Assembly (NCBI GenBank): GCA_964468435.1
Contig: CAYXVE010000031.1
Coordinates: forward strand, 1-58,043
Origin: JBCCTX01 sp964468435
Lineage (GTDB): Bacteria > Bacteroidota > Bacteroidia > J057
Length of the DNA: 58,043 nt
Direction: 5' to 3'
A program made the translations under genes and the position numbers. Shown here piece by piece: positions 15,578 through 25,305 of this stretch. Position 1 is the first letter of the stretch; each line of letters opens with the position of its first letter. The notes under the pieces were generated by a model that made no database searches, was not told the origin of the DNA, and saw only the letters and a program-made list of their open reading frames with translations.

Positions 15578-17701
15578 TTATTCTTCCTCTCTCTTTGGGA
15601 CAAAACTACTCAGTTTATTATCACCAATCATATCTTCGATTACCTGGAAAGCCTCATAAATATATGGATCTTTCTCAAGTTTGGTGATCCAATTATTCCA
15701 CTTTTCATAAGTATTGGTATCAGCCTCTACTACAGGTAAATCAGAACTCAGGATATTTGCTTCAAATCCTTTTACCTCGAAAGGTATAGATCTATATTTA
15801 CTGGATTTGGCTTCTATTTGATCTTGATATGCCTGAAAGCCTTTAAGGCTAAGTGGATAATCAGATTTATCGCTCTGCTCTTTGTAATACAAAGCACTTT
15901 CTTCGATCAGTTGAAAAGCATCATTTTTCATAACACGGCTTTCACTTTTTTCCCGCAAGTCGTCCAGATCCATCTCAAATTCTTTCCAGATATCGTATTC
16001 AACTGGATCGATTTCATCCCATGCCATAGAATATTCTTCTTCTTTCTCGCCTGTGGGAATGTATTTATTTCTAAAAGGTAGTACTATGTCTGGTTTAACA
16101 CCCTTTTTCTGTGTAGCACCACCGTTGATTCGGTAAAACTTCTGAATGGTCAGCTTCAATCCTCCTAATTGTGGCCCATTGGGATCATATCTGTTGAGAT
16201 TCAGCAATCTCTGTACAGTTCCCTTACCGAAGGTATCATCACCTATAATAACACCTCGTTTGTAGTCTTGTATGGCTGCTGCCAGAATTTCTGATGCAGA
16301 TGCACTGTAAGAATTTACCAATACCGCGAGAGGCCCATCATAGTGAACACTAGGATCTTTGTCCTCGAGTATATAGGGCTTTTTTATACGGGATTTAACC
16401 TGTACAATGGGACCTTTTTCTATAAATAGTCCTGTCATATCCACTACTTCATTCAAGGCGCCTCCTCCATTATTCCTCAGATCCAGAATGATTCCCCTTA
16501 CACCATCGGCTTTCAGTTTCTCTATTTCCTTGGCCACATCTACAGCACACCTACGGCCATTTTTGGGATCATCAAAGTTTGCATAAAATTTTGGCAGGTA
16601 AATATATCCTATCCCCTTGTCATCATCTGACTCTTTAAGCGTGACAGATTTGGCATAGGCTTCTTCAAGTTGTACTACATCCCTTTTAATCGATATTGTC
16701 TGTTCACTACCGTCTTTTTTCTGAACCATAAGCTTTACTTCGGTACCCTTTTTACCCCGTATCATCAGTACGGCATCATCTACACGCATACCCACTACAT
16801 TTACAGGCTCTTCGTCTCCCTGACCTACTTTGAGTATTTTATCACCAACCTCCAATTTGCCTTGTTTATAACATGGACCTCCCACGATGATATCTGTAAC
16901 CTCAATAAGTCCTTCACGCTCAACCAAGCGTGCACCTATACCTTCAAACTGTCCCGATATCTGTATATCGAAATCTTCTTTTTCTTTGGGAGGAAAATAA
17001 ACAGTATGAGGATCGTAGATATTAGCTATAGAATTGTAATAGATCGAACGAATATCTGTGTCGTTGATTCTTGAGAGACGGTCAAAGCGATCGTCGTAAT
17101 CCTTTTTCAAACCTTCGCGCATGGCTCCTTCAATTTCATCAAAGGTTTGAATCTCAGATTTATCCTCTACATTTTCCTGAGCTTCCAGCTTTCTGTTGAT
17201 CCTTCTCAATATCTCGTACTTCAACCTTTTTCTCCAATAGTCCTTAAGTTGTTCTTTATCCCTGGCAAATGATAATTTGTCGAAATCTGTTTCAATAGAT
17301 TCCTCTTTGTCAAAGTCAAAGGGTTTTGTAAGAATCTCTTTGTAATAATTTTCTGCCTCAGCTACACGCTGTAAGTACAACGATTCTGAAAGTTCGAAGA
17401 ACTCAAAATTGAGCGCTATAATCTGATCATCTATCTCACTCTTGTAAGTTTCCAGCTTATGAATGTCCTCCAAGGTTAAGAATTCCTTGAGCGGATCTAA
17501 CATGGTCAGATATAAATCAAATGTTTTCAAAGAAAAATCATCGTTGATGTTCTGACGTTGGTAGTGATATCTATGCAGCTCAGTCATGAGATATTTGAGC
17601 AACATTTCATCTTTATCGGTGGGTAATGGTTTAAAAGTATAAGAACTAAAAACCAGAAAAACCATGGCAAATAGTACCCAACCCTTAAAAAAGCTATTCA
17701 T
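15578..17701 (-). CDS. prc: Carboxy-terminal processing (tail-specific) peptidase, S41A
   Basis: Periplasmic serine protease of 707 residues that trims or degrades proteins from the C-terminus. The N-terminal hydrophobic segment (FKGWVLFAMVFLVFSSYTF) is a signal or anchor. A long helical Prc N-domain is followed by a PDZ domain (about residues 235-330, with VGDKILKVGQGD) and the S41 catalytic core. The nucleophile Ser is in NSYSASASEI and the Lys in GDDTFGKGTVQ. The C-terminal DUF3340-like extension and overall length match E. coli Prc/Tsp, distinguishing it from the shorter CtpA-type S41 peptidase at 56.2-57.9 kb. Monocistronic by position. Confidence 0.93.
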   Translation of the reverse strand: MNSFFKGWVLFAMVFLVFSSYTFKPLPTDKDEMLLKYLMTELHRYHYQRQNINDDFSLKTFDLYLTMLDPLKEFLTLEDIHKLETYKSEIDDQIIALNFEFFELSESLYLQRVAEAENYYKEILTKPFDFDKEESIETDFDKLSFARDKEQLKDYWRKRLKYEILRRINRKLEAQENVEDKSEIQTFDEIEGAMREGLKKDYDDRFDRLSRINDTDIRSIYYNSIANIYDPHTVYFPPKEKEDFDIQISGQFEGIGARLVEREGLIEVTDIIVGGPCYKQGKLEVGDKILKVGQGDEEPVNVVGMRVDDAVLMIRGKKGTEVKLMVQKKDGSEQTISIKRDVVQLEEAYAKSVTLKESDDDKGIGYIYLPKFYANFDDPKNGRRCAVDVAKEIEKLKADGVRGIILDLRNNGGGALNEVVDMTGLFIEKGPIVQVKSRIKKPYILEDKDPSVHYDGPLAVLVNSYSASASEILAAAIQDYKRGVIIGDDTFGKGTVQRLLNLNRYDPNGPQLGGLKLTIQKFYRINGGATQKKGVKPDIVLPFRNKYIPTGEKEEEYSMAWDEIDPVEYDIWKEFEMDLDDLREKSESRVMKNDAFQLIEESALYYKEQSDKSDYPLSLKGFQAYQDQIEAKSSKYRSIPFEVKGFEANILSSDLPVVEADTNTYEKWNNWITKLEKDPYIYEAFQVIEDMIGDNKLSSFVPKREEE

Positions 17702-17996
17702 ATTGTCGTGTATTAAAACTGGGAATGAATCTTCACAGTAATTACCATAACCAAAAAATCACTCATTGGTTATAATAAGTGTCTACTGTTTCTAGTATTG
17801 AAAGATAGACATTCTTTAAATCAACAGCAAATCCCGGTCCAGATTTCCAAACATGAGATTATTTGCGGTAAAATTAAATGATTGCCACTTAAATATTTAG
17901 TATGCAACTCATAATAATCACTGTGGTAGAGATATGTTGTATCAAAGTAGCTACACCATATACATCTCGATGGTAGGAGAAGATACAAATTTCATC

Positions 17997-18341
17997 TTAT
18001 TTGAGGTTGTCTACTACAGCCTTGAACGCATCAGGATGATTCATAGCCAGATCTGCCAACACTTTGCGGTTCAATTGAATTTCTGACTTACCTAGTTTAC
18101 CTATCAGTGTAGAATAGCTCATCCCGTGTTGCCGAGCCCCTGCATTTATACGCTGTATCCATAGTTTTCTAAACTCACGCTTTTTAGTCTTTCGATCCCT
18201 ATAGGCATAAAGCCAGCTTTTCTCAATCTGATTTTTAGCTACAGTCCATACATTTTTCTTACGCCCAAAATACCCTTTGGCGTGTTTCATCATCTTTTTT
18301 CTCCGTGCACGAGAGGCAACGTGATTTACTGAACGAGGCAT
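17997..18341 (-). CDS. rplT: 50S ribosomal protein L20
   Basis: Protein of 114 residues with standard L20 length and sequence: the basic N-terminal extension MPRSVNHVASRARRKK, the central KNVWTVAKNQIEKSW and RINAGARQHGMSYS. It binds 23S rRNA early in large-subunit assembly and, in several bacteria, its own operon leader. It lies 56 nt downstream of rpmI on the same strand. infC, the usual first gene of this operon, is not upstream here. Confidence 0.98.
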   Translation of the reverse strand: MPRSVNHVASRARRKKMMKHAKGYFGRKKNVWTVAKNQIEKSWLYAYRDRKTKKREFRKLWIQRINAGARQHGMSYSTLIGKLGKSEIQLNRKVLADLAMNHPDAFKAVVDNLK

Positions 18342-18397
18342 GTTCTATCTTATTAACTTATTATTTGAGTCAAATAAACAGATAAGTTCGAGTATGT

Positions 18398-18592
18398 TTA
18401 TTGTTTGATCATGCGATCAATGCGATCTATGTCTGATTTGTGTACTACTACAAACTTGGTCAGTTTGGATTTGCGCTTCTTGGACTTCTTGGTCAAAATG
18501 TGATTTTTGAATGCCTGCTTGCGCTTTATCTTACCAGTTCCAGTACGCTTGAACCGCTTTGAAGCACCGGAATTTGTTTTCATCTTAGGCAT
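18398..18592 (-). CDS. rpmI: 50S ribosomal protein L35
   Basis: Protein of 64 residues matching L35: MPKMKTNSGASKRFKRTG at the N-terminus and a strongly basic body (KIKRKQAF, TKKSKKRKSKL). It is co-transcribed with rplT. Upstream on the same strand there is no infC or thrS, only a roughly 300-nt leader with two hairpins, the nearer one resembling a terminator. Confidence 0.97.
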   Translation of the reverse strand: MPKMKTNSGASKRFKRTGTGKIKRKQAFKNHILTKKSKKRKSKLTKFVVVHKSDIDRIDRMIKQ

Positions 18593-18904
18593 GACTCAAT
18601 CTTATCTTAATCTTTTGTAAAACGAGTTGCAAACATAATCATATTTTTTGAAAAAATATCTACCCTAAATAAAAAACCCAGCATGATACTGGGTTCATTG
18701 AGGTTGGATTCAGCCTCTGTCCACTTTCTAATACCCACTATTTGTGATCATCAAAAGCAACAAAGTGTTTGCGCTTAGCTGAATTTCTGTTATTTTCAAT
18801 ATTTTGACGTAACTACTATTTGTAGGTCACAAGAAATAATTAAATTATTCGATTCTTTTTCAAATTATTACGGCTACTCATCCAAAGTATTACAACTACT
18901 CATC
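18593..18904. other. rpmI-rplT leader region, gene-free
   Basis: No gene is seen between divergent rpmI and the DUF1080 gene. On the rpmI strand it holds the hairpins described at 18671-18717, and it must contain promoters for both directions. Confidence 0.55.
18671..18717 (-). promoter_or_regulatory. Putative transcription attenuator ahead of rpmI-rplT
   Basis: On the minus strand a first stem GAGGCTG...CAACCTC-type hairpin (18717-18700, imperfect) is followed by AACCCAG-TATCATG-CTGGGTT (18695-18675) and a run of six T. This is an intrinsic-terminator shape about 80 nt before the rpmI start with no gene upstream of it on that strand, so it may control read-through into rpmI-rplT. L20-dependent control is known in other phyla but unproven here. 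A short independent RNA ending at this terminator is the alternative. Confidence 0.5.
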
Positions 18905-19663
18905 ATGAAACAAGCAAAAGAATTTATTATCTACAGCCTGCTTATCCCTATCAGTGTATGTACCTATGCCCAGCAAATAGACAGAAACGAAATTGATCCC
19001 AGGGGAACTGAAAGATGGACTCCGGTACCTGAAGAAGTAACTCCTGGCGAAGGAAATGAACCGCCCTCAGACGCTATTGTACTGTTTGATGGTAAAAACC
19101 TGGATGAATGGGAAAGTGCCGGAGGAGGTGAAGCAGAGTGGATCATAGAAGATGGGTACATGACCGTGAAACCAGGAACAGGAGATATCGTGTCCAGGCG
19201 GTCTTTCCGTGATGTACAACTGCACATCGAATGGCGAACTCCTTCAGAAGTTGTGGGCGAAAGCCAGGGGAGAGGAAATAGTGGAATATTTCTGATGAGC
19301 CAGTACGAAGTACAGGTGCTAGACTCTTATAATAACCGCACTTATTCTAATGGTCAGGCCGCCAGTATTTACAAACAACATATTCCCCTGGTCAATGCTT
19401 CACGTGGCCCGGGAGAGTGGCAAAGCTATGACATCGTATTTATGGCTCCTGTGTTCTACGAAGATGGCAGAGTTAGAAATCCCGCCACCGTCACAGTGCT
19501 TCACAATGGCGTACTGGTACAAAATCACGTGTCTATACGTGGGATTACCCAGTACAAAGGCCTTCAGTGGTATGAGGCACACGAAGACAAACTGCCTATC
19601 AGGCTGCAGGATCACAGCAATCCGGTGAGCTTTAGAAATATATGGATAAGAGAACTAAACTAG
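18905..19663 (+). CDS. Exported DUF1080 (3-keto-disaccharide hydrolase-like) protein
   Basis: Protein of 252 residues with a signal peptide (about residues 1-22, ending TYAQ), followed by a single DUF1080 domain. Family hallmarks are AIVLFDGKNLDEWES near residue 60, WIIEDGYMTV, the segment SQGRGNSGIFLMSQYEVQVLD and the C-terminal PIRLQDHSNPVSFRNIWIREL. The fold is a concanavalin-like beta sandwich; characterised relatives cleave 3-keto-glycosides, but many are uncharacterised. Secreted, and plausibly part of carbohydrate scavenging. It has its own plus-strand terminator downstream, indicating a single-gene unit. Confidence 0.88.
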   Translation: MKQAKEFIIYSLLIPISVCTYAQQIDRNEIDPRGTERWTPVPEEVTPGEGNEPPSDAIVLFDGKNLDEWESAGGGEAEWIIEDGYMTVKPGTGDIVSRRSFRDVQLHIEWRTPSEVVGESQGRGNSGIFLMSQYEVQVLDSYNNRTYSNGQAASIYKQHIPLVNASRGPGEWQSYDIVFMAPVFYEDGRVRNPATVTVLHNGVLVQNHVSIRGITQYKGLQWYEAHEDKLPIRLQDHSNPVSFRNIWIRELN

Positions 19664-19684
19664 CTACAGTTGATGAACTCATAA

Positions 19685-19725
19685 ATCTTCAGGGGAAGTT
19701 TCGTAAGCCGACTTTCCCTGAAGAT
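19685..19725 (+). terminator. Terminator after the DUF1080 gene
   Basis: ATCTTCAGGGGAAGT pairs with ACTTTCCCTGAAGAT (one mismatch) around an 11-nt loop, followed by TTTTC. It lies 22 nt after the stop codon. Confidence 0.88.
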
Positions 19726-19769
19726 TTTTCTATGGACTTGGGGAACTTTTGGGCCTTATCACTACAACT

Positions 19770-20564
19770 CTAATACAATGCCATATTGAACCTGGGGCGA
19801 AACTTGCGGGTGATTTCATGCGCCTCGCCCAACTGATGGAAAATAGCGATAGAAGCCCTCCGGGCTATCTCCTTGCAGTAGGACTTATCTATCATGATGG
19901 ATTCAATCAATAATGACAAGGCATCATCCATTTTGCGAGCTTTGTAGGCTTCTCTCGCCTGAGCGACTTTTTCGTGAAGCTTTGTATTGTCATTATCTTC
20001 ACATTTCATCCAGGCTATAAGGTTACGTATATCTTCTGCATCTTCATAAAGCTTATGACCTATCCTGATTTCTCCAATCAGCTCTTCGGCACGGTCTACA
20101 TCTTCTGTAACAATTTGTCCTGCAAGCCATACCTTGGCTTCCGGTATATCTGAATTTTGCTGTACAAAATCCTCCAACTCTTGTATGGCTTTTTCGTTTA
20201 TGCCTCCTTGTAATCTGGCATATATAGCATTAAGCTCATCTTTACGGACATCAGGCAACCGGTCATTTAGCCATTGCTGAATCTGAATCTTGGGGAGCGC
20301 TCCTGCAAACTGATCTACCAACTTTCCCTGATGAAACAGGATTACGGTAGGAATGCTCATGACACCATAATGAGATGCTATTTCCTGACTTTCATCTACA
20401 TTTACCTTTATCAGTTTCCACTTGTCCTGAGCCTCTGCAGCTAACTCTTCAACTACAGGCCCCAGTACCCTACAAGGGCCACACCATGGAGCCCAGAAGT
20501 CAACTAATACTGGTTGTTGCTGACTTTTTATCAATACTTCCCGTTCAAATGTGGCTTTATCCAT
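19770..20564 (-). CDS. cnoX: Thioredoxin-TPR protein, CnoX (YbbN)-like
   Basis: Protein of 264 residues with an N-terminal thioredoxin domain (residues 1-105, active site Trp27-Cys28-Gly-Pro-Cys31, cis-Pro in MSIPTVILF) and a C-terminal helical TPR region. That layout is CnoX/YbbN, a chaperedoxin that holds unfolded proteins and passes them to GroEL or DnaK. E. coli CnoX has SQHC instead of CGPC and no reductase activity; this copy keeps the redox-active CGPC as in Caulobacter CnoX, so oxidoreductase plus holdase activity is inferred. The stop of malQ lies 18 nt upstream on the same strand, suggesting co-transcription. The cytoplasmic location fits the absence of a signal peptide. Confidence 0.87.
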   Translation of the reverse strand: MDKATFEREVLIKSQQQPVLVDFWAPWCGPCRVLGPVVEELAAEAQDKWKLIKVNVDESQEIASHYGVMSIPTVILFHQGKLVDQFAGALPKIQIQQWLNDRLPDVRKDELNAIYARLQGGINEKAIQELEDFVQQNSDIPEAKVWLAGQIVTEDVDRAEELIGEIRIGHKLYEDAEDIRNLIAWMKCEDNDNTKLHEKVAQAREAYKARKMDDALSLLIESIMIDKSYCKEIARRASIAIFHQLGEAHEITRKFRPRFNMALY

Positions 20565-20582
20565 ACTTGAAATGTTTAATAA

Positions 20583-23294
20583 CTAAATATCTGTATTTCT
20601 GTGACTATTCTCAATCATTTTTGTTAACAAGTCGTTTAATCCTTGTGCATCTACCAATTCTTCCCACTGTATATGCATCCGGTAGCGCCAATAATGTTGA
20701 GCATTGCTGGGATCGTTGATTTGTTCCACAAATGGGTCTTCCCTCCGCAATGTTCCATCCATTCCCAGTATGTCCTGAATGGGAATGACCGTCCACATAC
20801 TGGGCGCTTCCAGGTGATGGCGGTTTATTTCCGATACAATCCATGGCTCGCAAAAATAAGGAGCTTCCCCCCATTTTCCCAACACATTATTGTAAAGCTT
20901 CTGAGCATCAGCACGATGCTGCTCCCACCAGGCTCTTATTGGCGCAATGTCATGCGATGAAGGACTAAAAACAGATAGATAAGACACATTGCCTTTATGC
21001 ACGAAATCATCGTGCATTTGCTTGGGCATACGCTGAATTTCTAATCCCAGAATACCCAGTTCTCTCAAAACCGAGGGAACACATCTAGGTACCATTCCGA
21101 GGTCTTCGGCACAGACCAACATCTCTGTGGCTTCTACGATAGCTGGCAGTTTGATCATCCCTTGCTCTCTCCAGAATTCTTCATGCCTGTGATAAAAATA
21201 TTCGTTGTAAAGTTCGATGAGCTTCGCACGCGAATAATCGTCCAGTTCCTGATAGGAACGTGTATCATGCAGCGCAAAACGAGGATTGTAAGCCTTATAG
21301 GGAACCTTGGGATCTTCTATCAGTAAGACTTCTCCCATTAGATCAAAAAGAACCCTCTGTAAATCATCCCGCACATGATCATCCAACTCTGCCTCTTTCA
21401 ACGTCTTCCTAATGTCTCTTTGTCCTCGATATATGAGTTTAAAGTGGTAGTATCCGGGAATATCTTCAATCAAAAAGGTCTCTTCAACCCAACTTCGAAG
21501 TTCATCCGGTATGATGTCATTCAGAACATGCCTCCTGATATAAGGCAGGCAAAAACGCCCATATTCAAAAGGAAGACCGCGATGCCGCAATTCATCTTCC
21601 GTAAAGGGAAGTGCCGGATAAAAATATCCCAGCGTGCCATCTATCATTTCACAAGGTATTTCCCAAATCCTGAAAAAGCCCAGAACGTGATCAATCCGGT
21701 AAGCATCAAAGTAATCTGCCATTTTCGAAAGCCTTTTTCTCCACCATGAATATCCATCTGTAGCCATTCGTTCCCAGTTATAGGTTGGGAAACCCCAGTT
21801 TTGACCGCTCCTCGAAAAATAATCCGGAGGTGCACCAGCCTGGCTATCCATATAAAACAAATGGGGAGCGACCCATGCATCCACACTGTAACGGTAGATC
21901 CCGATGGGTATATCACCTTTTAATACGATTCCGTGCTTTCGCGCGTATTCAGATACTCTTTTTAATTGTATATGAAGATGGTACTGGATAAAATAATATA
22001 ACCTTACCTGATTATAGTGATCCGATTCCGGACTGAGTAAATCATTTATCACATCGGAATGATACACTTGATAATCACGCCACTCATGAAAATTGGCTGT
22101 TTGATAAATATCCCTTAGATAAGAAAACGCAGCATAATCCTTAAGCCATTCCCCATTTTGCCTGCAAAATGACTGATAATCCTGATCTGTATCCAATGTA
22201 CTACGCACTTCATCATACATTTCCTGGAAAAACTTCATTTTGGTCCGTATCACTTCTTCGTAATCTACTTCAGAAAGTGTATTTAGGGATTCGCGCTTTT
22301 GTAGATACTCCGCAGGAAGTTCTGTCTGATAATAGGCACAAATGCGATCAAGACTGGCGTACACAGGATGCAAAGCATAAACAGATATAGCAGCATACGG
22401 ATAAGAATCGACCCAGGTATATGTTGCTGTCGTATCATTGACTGGCAAGATTTGAATCATTTTCAATCCTACCTTACTTGCCCAGTCTATCATGTTGATC
22501 AGATCATTGAATTCTCCGATGCCCAGCCCTTGCTGTGAGCGAAGGGAAAATACTGGTATGGCAACACCAGCTCCCTTCCAGGGTTTTTCACGCCTGAACA
22601 AACCATCAAAGATATACGTTTTATTTTGTGTAATCTTTTGTGCAGGTAAGTGTAAATGGCGGTTCTCTCCCGCTTCCCATGCAATCACCTGCTCCTTTTG
22701 GGGATCGTAGATGACATATTTGTATTCCAGTGTTTCTGGAAAAGAAACCGGAATTTTGCACTCCCATAAGGGGGATTTGTTATTCATTCCTAGGGCAATA
22801 GGCTTCTCCCAATTTGTAAGTGTGCCCATCATAGCTACTACACATCCCTGTGGAACCCATGGTACAAAAGTCCTGAAATGATATGGCCCTCCCTTATGAC
22901 GATTTTCCGCATACAATTCAATCTTTTTACATTGATCTCCCTGAAATATTGCTTCAGTGAAGGCACTGGAGAAAAAAGCCATCTCCTCAGGTGAAGGTTG
23001 GAACCATTTATCGTAACAGATGATTTCATGTAACTCCTCTTCATCCATCTGTAATTCCCGTGGTCTGCCCCATTCTTTGGTAATTTCACCCTGCTCATTT
23101 TTTACTAGATAGCGATATCTAAAGGTATCATCATATCGAGACAAGTGTAGCTTAGCAGTCCACCAACCATCCTGAGTGTATGTCATTTCAAGAGCAGTAT
23201 CTTCATCCCAATTCCCTAATTCTTCAAGATTCCCACTCAGAAAAAGGGATTCTCCCCACTGAGTGTAGTAAGGTATATAAAAATGTACGATCAT
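20583..23294 (-). CDS. malQ: 4-alpha-glucanotransferase with two N-terminal starch-binding domains
   Basis: GH77 amylomaltase of 903 residues that transfers glucan segments between maltodextrins or glycogen outer chains. Residues 1-110 and about 120-240 are two CBM20-type modules (start IVHFYIPYYTQWGESLFLSG). The remainder is the catalytic barrel, with a nucleophile Asp in FDAYRIDHVLGFFR, the acid/base Glu in CAEDLGMVP, and SPSSHDIAPIRAWW carrying the transition-state Asp. This layout equals plant DPE2 and the large MalQ of Bacteroidetes, twice the CBM-free bacterial type in domain count. A TAACTTTA stretch upstream (minus strand) is a possible -7 box. It is probably in one transcript with cnoX. 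Confidence 0.94.
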   Translation of the reverse strand: MIVHFYIPYYTQWGESLFLSGNLEELGNWDEDTALEMTYTQDGWWTAKLHLSRYDDTFRYRYLVKNEQGEITKEWGRPRELQMDEEELHEIICYDKWFQPSPEEMAFFSSAFTEAIFQGDQCKKIELYAENRHKGGPYHFRTFVPWVPQGCVVAMMGTLTNWEKPIALGMNNKSPLWECKIPVSFPETLEYKYVIYDPQKEQVIAWEAGENRHLHLPAQKITQNKTYIFDGLFRREKPWKGAGVAIPVFSLRSQQGLGIGEFNDLINMIDWASKVGLKMIQILPVNDTTATYTWVDSYPYAAISVYALHPVYASLDRICAYYQTELPAEYLQKRESLNTLSEVDYEEVIRTKMKFFQEMYDEVRSTLDTDQDYQSFCRQNGEWLKDYAAFSYLRDIYQTANFHEWRDYQVYHSDVINDLLSPESDHYNQVRLYYFIQYHLHIQLKRVSEYARKHGIVLKGDIPIGIYRYSVDAWVAPHLFYMDSQAGAPPDYFSRSGQNWGFPTYNWERMATDGYSWWRKRLSKMADYFDAYRIDHVLGFFRIWEIPCEMIDGTLGYFYPALPFTEDELRHRGLPFEYGRFCLPYIRRHVLNDIIPDELRSWVEETFLIEDIPGYYHFKLIYRGQRDIRKTLKEAELDDHVRDDLQRVLFDLMGEVLLIEDPKVPYKAYNPRFALHDTRSYQELDDYSRAKLIELYNEYFYHRHEEFWREQGMIKLPAIVEATEMLVCAEDLGMVPRCVPSVLRELGILGLEIQRMPKQMHDDFVHKGNVSYLSVFSPSSHDIAPIRAWWEQHRADAQKLYNNVLGKWGEAPYFCEPWIVSEINRHHLEAPSMWTVIPIQDILGMDGTLRREDPFVEQINDPSNAQHYWRYRMHIQWEELVDAQGLNDLLTKMIENSHRNTDI

Positions 23295-23404
23295 ATATGA
23301 TAAGAATAGTAATGTTGGAAGGGTAAAGTTATCATATTAAGGCTGAAATGCGGAAAATGGAAAACACTAACCAGCGATCTTATCGCGCGACTGGTTATAA
23401 AAAA

Positions 23405-23432
23405 ATCCTCTTTGTATGTGTACAAAGAGGAT
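23405..23432 (-). terminator. Terminator after the acyl-CoA dehydrogenase gene
   Basis: ATCCTCTTTGTA-TGTG-TACAAAGAGGAT is a perfect 12-bp stem; on the minus strand it is followed by a run of T. It is 26 nt from the acyl-CoA dehydrogenase stop codon. Confidence 0.9.
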
Positions 23433-23457
23433 GCTATGAATAGTTGGGTTAGTTGTG

Positions 23458-25257
23458 CTACTTGAAGAATGGATAGCCATTTTTATCAATATAATAATCG
23501 GCTATACTTCTATTTAACGCCTTGGTGTTTACAAGGGTTGCCTTCGTGTAGCGCTTTAACCCAGTTAACATGATCTTTTGATCATCTTCTTTGACAAATC
23601 CGGCAATGGCTTCCTTCGCAGCACGCTGGATGACATCTATTGCATGATGAGTATAAACCTTGGTCATGGCTATTTCAGTCTGCACTTCTCCTTCTCCCTT
23701 TTGCTGAATCAGTTTTTCGGTTCTCAGTAAGGCAGACTCAGCCATATATACTTCAATAACCATATCAGCTACATTCATCAACAATTCCTGTTCTTCTTTA
23801 AATGTTTCACCTAATTCCTGAGCAGCCTTACCTGCAATCATCAGAATTACCTTTTTGAGTCTCTCAATGATCTCGTGTTCGGTTGACAGCAATCCTTCAT
23901 GCCCATTTGATTTACTTGGCATAGAGATCAACTCTTCTGCAATAGCTTTTGCTGGGCCCATAAGGTTCAGCTCACCTTTGAAAGCGCGTTTTAGGATCAT
24001 GCCCACCAGTAGCATCCGGTTGATCTCATTGGTACCTTCATAGATTCTGGTGATTCTTGAATCACGATAGGCACGCTCCATGGGGGCTTCTGCAGAGAAT
24101 CCCATTCCGCCGTAAATCTGCACCCCTTCATCAGCTACAAAATCCAATACTTCTGACCCATGTACTTTAAGAATCGCACATTCGATGGCATACTGCTCCA
24201 CACCTTTGAGGATCGCTGTTTCTTTTTGCATTCCCTCTGCCATCAAGCTATTAATCTTGTCTTCAATATTTTGTCCAGCACGGTAACTCGCAGACTCTAG
24301 TACGTATGTTCGCGTAGCCATCTCGGCCAGTTTGTGCTTGATAGCACCAAAGCTGGAAATAGATTGTCCAAACTGCTTGCGCTCATTGGCATAACTCACT
24401 GCATCGTCCAGGATTAATTTGGCTCCCCCCAATGCGGCAGCCGCCAATTTAATACGGCCAATGTTCAAAATGTTCACAGCAATTTTAAATCCATTTTCCC
24501 GCTCAGACAACATGTTCTCAACAGGAACGGGTGTGTCATTAAAGAAAACCTGGCGGGTGGAAGAACCCTTGATGCCCATCTTTTTTTCTTCCTCTCCCAT
24601 TGTAATTCCATCATAGCTCCTTTCCACAATAAAAGCGGTGAGATTTTTATCCTGGTCAATCTTGGCAAATACAATCATCAGGTCTGCAAAGCCTGCATTG
24701 GAGATCCACATCTTCTGGCCTGTTATCAGATAATGTGTTCCGGTTTCATTTAGTACGGCCCTTGTCTTTCCAGCATTCGCATCGGAGCCTGCATCCGGTT
24801 CTGTAAGACAATAGCTCGCTTTCCATTCTCCAGTCGCCAGTTTAGGCAAGTACTTCGCCTTCTGCTCTTCTGTACCATAATACTGTATAGGTAAAGTACC
24901 TATACCCGTGTGAGCACCAAAAGCAGTAGAGAAAGAACCTCCACCTCCCAGATATTCTGCTACTAACATGGTCGTATTGAAACTCATACCCAATCCACCG
25001 TATTCTTCCGGCACACCGATACTCAATAATCCAATTTCCCCTGCCTTGTCGAGCAGAGATTCCATAAACCCCCCTTCTAGACTGTCCATGCGCTCTACAT
25101 GCGGCATGATCTCCTGATCTAAAAAGTCTTTACATGCCTGAGCCATCATCTGCTGCTCTTCATTGAACTCTTCGGGAATAAAGACGTCTTGGGCTTCAGT
25201 CTTTCTGACTAGAAACTCCCCTCCTTTCGGGGCTTTTGTTGTTGCTACTGCTTCCAT
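23458..25257 (-). CDS. Acyl-CoA dehydrogenase, long (VLCAD/ACAD9-like) form
   Basis: FAD enzyme of 599 residues catalysing alpha-beta dehydrogenation of acyl-CoA, the first step of beta-oxidation. The core (about residues 30-420) shows CLTEPDAGSDAN, KMWISNAGFADL, the family signature GGMGFSAEAPMERAYRDSRI and the catalytic-base motif YEGTNEINRM. A C-terminal extension of about 170 residues gives the length of VLCAD-type proteins. Two palindromic copies of TATGCATGCATA lie 50-105 nt upstream of the start, a likely operator. A dedicated terminator follows. Chain-length preference cannot be read from sequence. Confidence 0.92.
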   Translation of the reverse strand: MEAVATTKAPKGGEFLVRKTEAQDVFIPEEFNEEQQMMAQACKDFLDQEIMPHVERMDSLEGGFMESLLDKAGEIGLLSIGVPEEYGGLGMSFNTTMLVAEYLGGGGSFSTAFGAHTGIGTLPIQYYGTEEQKAKYLPKLATGEWKASYCLTEPDAGSDANAGKTRAVLNETGTHYLITGQKMWISNAGFADLMIVFAKIDQDKNLTAFIVERSYDGITMGEEEKKMGIKGSSTRQVFFNDTPVPVENMLSERENGFKIAVNILNIGRIKLAAAALGGAKLILDDAVSYANERKQFGQSISSFGAIKHKLAEMATRTYVLESASYRAGQNIEDKINSLMAEGMQKETAILKGVEQYAIECAILKVHGSEVLDFVADEGVQIYGGMGFSAEAPMERAYRDSRITRIYEGTNEINRMLLVGMILKRAFKGELNLMGPAKAIAEELISMPSKSNGHEGLLSTEHEIIERLKKVILMIAGKAAQELGETFKEEQELLMNVADMVIEVYMAESALLRTEKLIQQKGEGEVQTEIAMTKVYTHHAIDVIQRAAKEAIAGFVKEDDQKIMLTGLKRYTKATLVNTKALNRSIADYYIDKNGYPFFK

Positions 25258-25305
25258 ATATGTTACTCTTTTTTTCTTTTGGTTAACTCAAAACTTTATT
25301 TAGAT

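Noticed and set aside
16670..17074. 134-codon plus-strand frame inside the tail-specific protease gene
   Set aside because: Antisense shadow of a firmly identified S41 protease; no domain.
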